This document shows positions 57,209 through 64,000 of a stretch of 64,000 nucleotides of DNA, piece after piece. The position numbers were made by a program, and so were the translations under genes. This DNA comes from Vitellaria paradoxa (Eukaryota > Streptophyta > Magnoliopsida > Ericales > Sapotaceae): positions 19,169,041 to 19,233,040 of the forward strand of contig CM034241.1 in assembly GCA_019916065.1 (NCBI GenBank). The letters run 5' to 3'. The notes below the pieces were generated by a model, which was not told the DNA's origin, made no database searches, and was given only the letters and a program-made list of their open reading frames with translations. The first letter of the stretch is position 1, and every line of letters begins with the position of its first letter.

Positions 57209-58124
57209 AACTCAAACTAGCATTGCTCTATGCAGAGGGATCAGTACCAGTGGGTGGAGTAGTGACATGATTAGCTTGCTCAGGACGACCATACTTCTTC
57301 CAACAACATAGTTTAGTGTGATTAGTGCCTCCACAGTGATTACATTTCTTGTTGCCTCGTCCAGAACTACGGCTACCTCCACGGGAACCACCTCGAGAAC
57401 CACGAGATCCACCACGAGACCCTCGACCACCAAAACCACTAACAAGAGTAGCAGAATTAGATTCACCAGAGGAGACTGGTTGAGAATGATGGCCCAAAGA
57501 AGAACGCTGAATGCGAGAATAAGCATTAACCATAGAAGGAATAGTCTCTCCTGCCAAAAGATGATTTCTGTAACTGCAAAGATTATCATTAAGGCTAGCA
57601 AGAAGCAGAACTGTCATAAGTTCATCCCATTGTCAAATCATCTCAGCCTTCGTTTCTAGAAAGGGACAAAATTGTAGAAGGCGATCTCCTAAAACTTTGA
57701 GATTACTGTAATATGCAAACAATGGTTGAGTTCCTTAGCAAAAAGTAAAAAGTTTCTCATATGCCTCAAATACCTCTGAAACATTACTCTTTTAGGAAAA
57801 CGAATCTGCCAATGAATCCCATATGGCTTTAGAAGAATTACATAAAGCAACTGTGCGAAACACCGAAGGCATCCAACTCATAACAACAGCATCTAAAGCC
57901 CTCCATTGTGCATATGAAGAAGACTTGGAATCAGGAGGGGAATCTGTAATATGATTTTCCAATTGGCGTCCAATCAAGAAAACCCGAACAGCATGTGACC
58001 ATGTCAAATAATTCGTACCATTCAATTTTTCACATGAGATGGATTTGGGAAGACTGTCAACTGGGATCACTGGTTCAATAGAAAAAGATCCAGAACTAGA
58101 ATTTTTAGACTCGTTTGAAGCCAT
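57209..58124 (-). pseudogene. Copia gag of the 53.7-59.0 kb element, broken
   Basis: The frame starts at MASNESKNSSSGSFSIEP, with SLPKSISCEKLNGTNYLTW and FLIGRQLENHITDSPP as in the copy at 9.8 kb. A stop follows DSLADSFS (57792), and two more follow before DELMTVLLLASLNDNL. The tail has an RGSRGGSRGSRGG-type stretch and an intact zinc knuckle CNHCGGTNHTKLCC (C-x2-C-x4-H-x4-C, about 57320). The start was set at the ATG that matches the family. Confidence 0.8.
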
Positions 58125-58434
58125 CTCTAATAAAGGTAAACCAAACAACCCTTCGGGCTAAACCAAACAACCTTAACCCTTGGCAGTGAACCGAGACCAC
58201 AAAAGGAATTAAAAAATATCAGGCTATCCCCAATTTAATGATCTGCACTGCTCCAGAAGGATAACCAAACACCAATCAAGCCGGTCCAAGCAACGACCAG
58301 ATGAAGACACAACCTCGATGACCTAGCAACAGCGATGGAGAAGAAACGCGGACGACTGAGGAGGAGGGGAACAAAACCAAAAAAACCAGACTACTCAATA
58401 GCGGCGACTGAAGAGGAATCGGTCGGCGACTGAT

Positions 58435-58662
58435 GAGCAAGAGAAGCAAACCAAGACCAAACAACCCAACGAAGCAAGGATCTGAACAAGGTCAGATCAT
58501 CTGGGCGACGATTGAAAGTAGCGAACGTCGAACAAGGGCACAACCGACGAGCAGGAGAAGAAAACCAAGACCAAACAACCCAACGAAGCAAGGATCTGAA
58601 CAAGGTCAGATCATCTGGGCGACGATCGAAAGTAGCGAACATCGAACAAGGGCAGCGAGCGA
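58435..58662. repeat. 114-bp tandem duplication in the copia leader
   Basis: The stretch starting gagcaagagaagcaaacc at 58435 is repeated from 58549 as gagcaggagaagaaaacc. Both copies continue through ggatctgaacaaggtcagat. It lies between the LTR and gag and explains the paired similar frames on both strands here. Confidence 0.85.
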
Positions 58663-58817
58663 TGAATTCAATCGAAAGCAACTAGAATCATGACTATCGG
58701 CATGGATTTGCAGCCTGAGATCGACAACCAGTGTACGTTGACAGCAAACCCTAGCTGTCGTTCAATTAGAACTCTCCTTTTTTTTTTTTTTTTTCTTTCG
58801 GTTGAAGAACAGTGAAA

Positions 58818-58830
58818 GACTCTGATACCA
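58818..58830 (-). other. Primer-binding site of the 53.7-59.0 kb copia
   Basis: The minus strand reads TGGTATCAGAGTC directly after the LTR. It matches the initiator-Met-tRNA complement over its first 11 bases. Confidence 0.8.
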
Positions 58831-59041
58831 AGTTGAATAATATCAGAGTAAATTAGGAGTATGAGAGATCAAATTTCCCATCTCCTTCATGTATATTTAT
58901 ATTGAAGAGTTACAACCAAAATAGGAAAATAAGTTTCCTAATCAAATTAGGAATACATACTCCTAATCAAATTAGGATACACATACGTTAGGAAATATAA
59001 TTAAATTCTAACTATCATAGAATATTCCTATAATTCTAACA
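58831..59041 (-). repeat. 5' LTR (211 bp) of the 53.7-59.0 kb copia
   Basis: It is identical to the LTR at 53675-53885 except for two sites (gtatgag for gtacgag, agatcaaa for agataaaa). The leader and primer-binding site lie directly to its left. Confidence 0.9.
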
Positions 59042-59377
59042 AAAATATAACATTAATATGAACATCATATATATATATATACACAATCACAAAATAAGAT
59101 TTTTCATAAACGAAGAAAGTTATGAAGAATATAAACCAACTTTTAAAACATAACATGCTCAATAATAAATATGCTCAATTCACCTCCTGATTGTACAAAG
59201 CCTGACAAATTTATATAGTCAATCTCAAGCACAAAAGAATACACATCAAAGTCAACATGGAATGCCATAAGACAGCGGCATCCACCAGTAATTTGGCACA
59301 AACTTGTTTGGTTCCCCAAAAACATACCAAGGCATAGTTTTATACTCTAGATAGCAATTAAAGGGAAGCTCAGCATT

Positions 59378-59875
59378 AAAGATAAGCTGTTGCGATGGGG
59401 AACAATTGCAAATGCTACCTATGAACTATGTAAGCAAGAAGAAGAGCAATTGAGCATTTATATTTTGAATGCCAATTTTCACATGAAGTATGGAGGGCCA
59501 TTAATAGACTATGTAAGCTTACAAGACCCAGGCAAAGATGGATGAATGAAGTAAATTTGGCAGCTGGGAAATTCAGCAAAAAGTCTTTTGAAAATACCAT
59601 CAACAAACTAGCATGGTATGCTATGATTTATAATATATGGATAGAAAGAAATGCAAAAGTATTCACAGGAATATCATCACCAGTCCAGAGCATGGTGGGA
59701 AAGATAAAGCATGAAGAGAAGCCTCACAAACTACTAAGATTAAGCCCACTTAAGCTAATGTAGAAATATGTAACAATTGAGGAATCCCAAAGTTTTGTAT
59801 AAATCATAATAGTTAATTCTTTTGTAAATCGAAGGTATGCCCACTAAATCATATAAATTTTTCTCCCTTTAATCC
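59378..59875 (+). mobile_element. L1-type LINE, 3' fragment of another subfamily
   Basis: It reads YELCKQEEE, then HLYFECQFSHEVWRAI (end of the zinc-binding RT domain), then AWYAMIYNIWIERNAKVFTG, the W.ERN word near the L1 ORF2 end, and stops near 59763. A 3' untranslated part with ggtatgcccactaaatcata follows. There is one frame change at about 59450. It is more diverged from the L1 copies at 43 and 50 kb than those are from each other. Confidence 0.65.
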
Positions 59876-60039
59876 AAAATATAACACTTACTTACCAAAA
59901 AACACTGTCCTTGATTTACAATAAATTATTGCCTTGCCGCCCTCAAAGAAAACCAATATTAACATGCTAATTGATGATAAAATTGAAACCAACCTCCCAA
60001 CTCAAGAATATCAAATGCACTAGTTTTAATGTAAATTTT

Positions 60040-60175
60040 TGTGCAAACTGGGGTATCCCCCTACTCCTTGCATAGATCATCTAGATACTTAAAATTTTTG
60101 TAACATAGGGGAATGCCCCCAAGATATTGTAATTTCTCCCATTAAACCAAAGTATACTTACCTATTAAAAAAATA
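60040..60175 (+). mobile_element. Possible LINE 3' untranslated fragment
   Basis: The words gcaaactggggtatccccct and ataggggaatgcccccaaga, followed by tacttacctattaaaaaaat, have the form of plant L1 3' ends, which close with a short TAcctattaaaa stretch before poly(A). No coding part is attached. Confidence 0.35.
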
Positions 60176-60388
60176 AAAAGATTGCAACCTAGAAATCCAG
60201 TTAACCATTGAGGACACATAAATGAAGTATTGCAAGCATGCAACAAGATTCCTCCTAAAAAGCATAAATCTAGAAATTTAATTACACATTGACTATATCA
60301 AAACAAAAGCACGGAAAGCAAACATCAAAGTTGGCTTAGTAAAGAACATACGTGCCAAAGAAGAGAGGAAAAAAGTATATAGATGCTA

Positions 60389-60710
60389 GTGCAACCTAAC
60401 TTTACCTCATCAACTACTAATTTTATCTTAGAAGCAGTATCTTTCTTAATTTGTTTCTTCCTCTTTGCTTTAAGTTCTTCTGCAATTCATATTTAACCAA
60501 AAGTAAATAAAATCAAATTAGATCCTATAGCTCGAGATGAAAGAAACATGGAAAATAATGGTAAGAATGAAAAGGGAACAACAAATTATATACAAAACCT
60601 TCTCGATTTGCCATTCTTTCAAGTCTAATCAGCCATAGCTTTTAGTTCTATATTGACAAGAAAGATCGTCAAATTAGTGCAAAAATTACTCTAGCAACAA
60701 ACATGAAATA
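60389..60710. repeat. Block duplicated at 41009-41851, empty-site copy
   Basis: It matches 41009-41287 and then, without a break, 41811-41851 (aattagtgca(a/g)aaattactct). It therefore lacks the 516-bp retroposon found in the other copy. Confidence 0.75.
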
Positions 60711-60831
60711 TAGATACATCAAAACTGTAAAGGTTGCAAAATCTATCAAACAAATAAGGAAAACTAAATCAACACTAAAACAACTAGAACAACATGAAAA
60801 TAAGAGTACAGAAGTTGCCAACCATTTTTCC

Positions 60832-60983
60832 AAAGGTGCATGTGCATATAGATAGTAAAGAAAAATTTAATTAAAAATTTATTAATTAAGAGTCAGATGT
60901 GACACAAACTTTCTAATTCGTCTAAAGGTGCATGTGCATACAGATAGTAAAGAACAATTTAATTAAAAATTTATTAAATAAGA
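60832..60983. repeat. Direct repeat of about 58 bp, 92-bp period
   Basis: The stretch aaaggtgcatgtgcata, then agatagtaaagaa and aatttaattaaaaatttatta, occurs at 60832 and again at 60924 with two or three differences. It is non-coding. Confidence 0.8.
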
Positions 60984-61359
60984 TTTAGTTCTGAAACAAA
61001 CATATCGGTGATTAGCACAAACCTTTTTGCAGCATTGACTTAGTTAAGAATATATTCTCGTTCTTGTGGATTAAGCAATATTTGTTGGGCTTTTGCTAAT
61101 GTCGCATAGAAGACATCATTTTAAACTCACTATTAAATCAAATCAAATGCTAGACAAAACATTCAACCATTTTATTTAATTTTTCTATCAGCAGCATAAT
61201 AAAAATTTATTAATGAAAATAAACTGAAGAACAGAGGAAAAGAAGGATAAAATATCCCCTAAAACACTAAGTTGCAAATGGGACTTTGCACTAATGCAAA
61301 CCAATTCCAATGAGATACTGCCAAATAAATAAACTCAAATTATGGAATAATATATAACC

Positions 61360-62277
61360 AAAAAGAGATATAGGACCACATCCTTTCCCATATTCCATTG
61401 ATATCTTCACTTTGGTCTTCAAATAATCTTCGAGTTCCTTTCTTTCAAAAAAGCCCGTAGTAGAGCCATTACTGCCACTCTTCACAATATCTTTACTCTT
61501 TTGCTTTAGCCATATCCCCTGACCTCTATTATTAACATATCAACAAAAAGGATAGAGGGCAACCCGAGACATATTAAAGCTGAAATATAGCTTATTCCAT
61601 AATGCTAGAGCCACATGACAAGGGAAAAAAAATGATCTAAAGATTCAAAATATCTTTTATAGAAAATGCACTATTGTGGAGATAATGCTAAATGAGGTCT
61701 GCTATTTTGAAGAGTATCACAGGTACTGAATTTTTTAAGAACCAAGTTCCAACAAAATACTTTGACCTTAAAGGTTACTTCACCATCCAAAACATTCTGG
61801 AAGGAAGGAAAGAATTCAGATTTTTGTAGTCTATTAAAAGATCAAAGAAAGATTTGGATGTAAAATTACATAAAGACGTTGGACTCCAAATCCTGTTGTC
61901 ACTTGAATTGAAGCTTAAAGAGATAAAAAGGTTCTAAAAAGCTGCATATTCTTCTATTTATAGCTCATTTAGATTTCTAAAATTTTGTCAATCCCACCCA
62001 TGGACATGATCAATTTGAAACAAAGGAGGCAATAGAGTAGTTATGATTTTTGCTCAAACAAAGTAGACAAGAAAAATTGCCTTGAAATTAGAATCCCCAA
62101 CCTAATGACCTTCCCATAATCAAAGTTTCCCCCATTACCCACATGATAAGTGATATGCTCCAACAAGATAAGTTACAATTGAGAAATATTTTTTCAAGGA
62201 GCACCTTTACTACCTTTGACCATAATTTGAAAGCCCCCCACCTCGTGAAGACCATATTTATTCTTAGCAACAATGTC
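61360..62277 (-). pseudogene. L1 ORF2 C-terminal part, decayed
   Basis: Read in shifting frames on the minus strand: FQIMVKGSKGAP then KNISQL, ITYHVGNGGNFDYGKV (the VGNG..I.FW region after RT), FCWNLVLKKFSTCDTLQ and LALSPQWCIFYKRYFESLDH (zinc-binding domain), MLIIEVRGYG, SKRVKIL and MALLRAFLKERNSKII (W.ERN region). Stops are frequent. The open frame at 61291-61485 is a shifted shadow of this region, not a separate protein. The copia element at 62278 inserted at its right edge. Confidence 0.6.
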
Positions 62278-62543
62278 TGTTGAGGTGTAGATAAGATGTA
62301 AATAGATTAATTATTTATGTTAATGTATGTGGTAGGTGAATTAAATATAGTAGTGGTAAGTGTGTTAGGTAAATTAAATGAAGGAAATGTATCTAGTCAT
62401 AAGGTGAATTAAATGTAGGAAATGCATCGGTCATAGGAAAAGTGAAAGGTCAATCATGTAGCCACCTTGTACATCTATAAAAGGATATACATGAACCCAG
62501 TTGGGTGTGTGATTTGAGCTCAATTAATCTCAAAATTGTGACA
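62278..62543 (+). repeat. 5' LTR (266 bp) of the last copia
   Basis: It runs from tgttgaggtgtagata to ctcaaaattgtgaca, starting TG and ending CA, and is followed directly by the primer site. It contains the motif gtgaattaaat in several spaced copies. Confidence 0.75.
62476..62484 (+). promoter_or_regulatory. TATA-like box in the LTR
   Basis: The motif tataaaagg lies in the LTR about 60 bases before its end, a normal place for the start of an LTR transcript. Confidence 0.5.
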
Positions 62544-62557
62544 TGGTATCAGAGCCC
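62544..62557 (+). other. Primer-binding site of the last copia
   Basis: The sequence tggtatcagagccc follows the LTR with no gap. The first 12 bases match the initiator-Met-tRNA complement exactly. Confidence 0.85.
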
Positions 62558-62642
62558 TAGGGATTTTTTGGGGTTTCTTCTTCTTCTTCAAACAGCCTTC
62601 ACTGCTGCGTGGTCCAGCTTTCATCGCTGCCACAGCTCCTCA

Positions 62643-62842
62643 TTTTTCTTCTCTAATTATTGTCTGGGCAATCTTAATTGCTGTGAATTTCATTCCTTCA
62701 CAATGTCAAGCTCCAAAGCCACTATCTCTAGCAATTCTAACCCTTTTCTTCTCTAATTATTGTCTGGGCAGCCTTTATTGCTGCGAATTTCATTCCTTCA
62801 TAATGTCAAGCTTTGGAACCACTATCTCTAGCAATTCTAACC
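62643..62842 (+). repeat. 100-bp tandem duplication at the gag start
   Basis: The unit from cttctctaattattgtctgg through atgtcaagct to ctagcaattctaaccc occurs twice with a 100-bp shift (ATG at 62703 and 62803). The first ATG frame runs into a stop in the second copy, so only the second ATG leads into gag. Confidence 0.85.
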
Positions 62843-64000
62843 CATCCGAAGAATTTAATTCGGTTCAGAAAATTGGAGATTTGCAGAATATCCAGACCTC
62901 CTATAGGCTCAATGGGAAGAACTATCTCAAATGGTCTCAATTTGTCCGTACATACCTCAAGGGCAAAGAGAGGCTTAACCACCTTCTTAGAAAGGGACCA
63001 GCAAAGGATGACCCCGCATTTGAAGCATGGGACGAGGAGGATTCCATGATAATGTCATGGTTATGAGATTCTATGGACCCCATGATTAGTGACACGTGTA
63101 TGTTTTTTACTACAGTAAAGGAGATTTGAGACTTCATTCGTCGCACATATTCAAAGTCTCGTGATGCTGCTCAAGTGTACGAGATCAAGGTAAAAATTGC
63201 AACCACTAAGCAAGGAGACAAATTTGTCACAGAGTATGCAAACTTATTGCTAAATCTGTGACAATAACTCGATTACTACCGAGTTTTCGAGATGAAATGC
63301 CCTGAGGATGCTGCCATCTTGAAGAGCTTCATTGAAAAAGATCTTGTCTACAATTTTTTGGTAGGATTAAATCCTGAATTTGATCAAGTTAGGATTCAAA
63401 TCCTTGACAAAGAGGACACACCTTCTCTAGAAGAGGCAATTTCATCGATTCAAGCAGAACAAAGAGTGATCTGTCAAGTAGGGAAAACCAGCGGAAGGAG
63501 AACAAGTACAATCTCTGGTGCACTCATTGCAAGAAACGGAGGCACATAAAAGAGACGTCTTGGAAGTTGAATGGTAAGCCACCAAGCCGAGAGTGGGGAA
63601 ACCGTGGGGGCCAGCAGAGGCCTCAAGCATTCATGGTAGAACAGCCCAAAAAGGAGGAAAATTCAGCAATAATGGGGTTCAGCAGTGAACAAATTGAGAA
63701 GCTGAGAAGCTTGTTGGGGTCTCTTGAAAAACCTTCTAGAGCTTGTTCTTTGGCTCTTTCAGGTAAACCTTCTTTTTCTTTTTGCATGAATACCTCAGAA
63801 AAATTTTATGCCAACTCTTGGATAAGAGACTCTGGTGCCACTGACCACATGACACCCACATCTCAACTCTTCCACACCTATACCCCGTGCCTGAGTAACA
63901 AAAAAATTTTAGTGGCCAATGGCTCTTTAGCTGCTATTGCAGGGTTCGGAGATATACATATCACACCTACCCTTATCCTTAAAAATGTCCTCCATGTACC
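62803..64000 (+). pseudogene. Copia gag and protease start, broken, truncated by the window
   Basis: From the second ATG the frame reads ...YRLNGKNYLKWSQFVRTYL, then FEAWDEEDSMIMSWL and a stop, then TCMFFTTVKEI and another stop. It continues with FLVGLNPEFDQVRIQIL, a zinc knuckle remnant CTHCKKRRHIKETSW (the last Cys replaced by Ser), EQIEKLRSLLGSLEKPS and the protease WIRDSGATDHMTPTSQLF. At least four stops and one frameshift break it. The domain order is that of a copia polyprotein; integrase and RT would follow outside the window. Confidence 0.8.

Larger units (their letters stand above)
53675..59041 (-). mobile_element. Copia retrotransposon, full-length, recent insertion, broken ORF
   Basis: This 5,367-bp element has two 211-bp LTRs that differ at only two positions. 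It has a 5-bp duplication aaaat (53670-53674 and 59042-59046), a primer-binding site, a polypurine tract and the domain order gag, protease, integrase, RT, RNase H. The coding region nevertheless has at least eight stops and two frameshifts. The truncated copy at 8967-10250 belongs to the same family. Confidence 0.9.
62278..64000 (+). mobile_element. Copia retrotransposon, 5' part, runs off the window
   Basis: A 266-bp LTR, a primer-binding site, a leader with a 100-bp tandem duplication, gag with a zinc knuckle remnant and the protease start are present. The window ends in the protease region. The LTR is unrelated to the other two LTR families here, so this is a third copia family. Confidence 0.85.

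Noticed and set aside
58391..58693. Paired frames with a repeated peptide as a repeat protein
   Set aside because: The peptide repeat is only the 114-bp tandem duplication of the non-coding copia leader.
61291..61485. 64-residue frame with FFERKELEDYLK as a new protein
   Set aside because: It is a shifted-frame shadow of the L1 W.ERN region; the correct frame reads LLRAFLKERNSKII.
1..64000. Bacterial, viral or organelle segment
   Set aside because: No operon structure, capsid or viral replication genes, and no plastid or mitochondrial gene was recognised; all polymerases seen belong to plant retrotransposons or nuclear gene relics.

Overview
The window is nuclear DNA of a flowering plant, most likely a eudicot, and it looks like a repeat-rich, gene-poor stretch. 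The evidence is plant-type Ty1/copia elements with polypurine tracts and initiator-Met-tRNA primer sites, plant L1 and RTE LINEs, and decayed intron-containing fragments of plant nuclear genes. The species cannot be named from the sequence alone. I see no intact host gene, no rRNA or functional tRNA gene, no CRISPR array and nothing bacterial. I also found no previously undescribed coding system. What is unusual is the nested transposon history and the collection of broken housekeeping-gene fragments.

Layout. 1-3384: minus-strand pseudogene of the proteasome-associated ARM/HEAT protein ECM29, with a foldback MITE in an intron. 3590-5905: L1 LINE (ORF1 tail and ORF2) containing a 305-bp internally deleted RTE derivative. 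5906-8966: AT-rich non-coding DNA with two tandem repeats. 8967-10250: 5' end of a copia element (LTR, PBS, broken gag). 10391-11557: fragment of the DNA polymerase epsilon catalytic subunit gene. 13156-13547: two exons of a SIZ1-type SUMO ligase gene. 13.9-18.35 kb: L1 debris, including long A+C-skewed blocks. 18637-25406: deleted copia element containing a second, full-length copia element (19692-24675). 25.9-26.1 kb: truncated RTE. 26.9-28.5 kb: unidentified non-coding repeat. 28.5-31.7 kb: L1 3' debris containing a probable solo LTR, which itself contains an RTE. 33.1-33.4 kb: relic of a plastid-targeted protein gene. 35546-39159: STRUBBELIG-family receptor kinase pseudogene.

39.6-45.6 kb: shuffled low-copy duplications, a tRNA-headed retroposon, an L1 tail, and a second polymerase epsilon fragment broken by an RTE. 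45716-50919: L1 whose reverse transcriptase is split by a full-length RTE. 51.2 kb: probable villin exon. 53675-59041: copia element with nearly identical LTRs but a heavily broken reading frame. 59.4 and 61.4-62.3 kb: L1 remnants. 62278-64000: start of another copia element that runs off the window.

How it fits together. The gene relics are the old layer. They lack their ends and carry stops, frameshifts and mutated splice sites. LINEs and copia elements landed in and between them. Target-site duplications (TSDs) and LTR divergence give a relative order: the outer copia at 18.6-25.4 kb is older than its guest, and the copia at 53.7-59.0 kb is the youngest. Many premature stops look like C-to-T or G-to-A transitions, as expected of long-methylated, silenced DNA.
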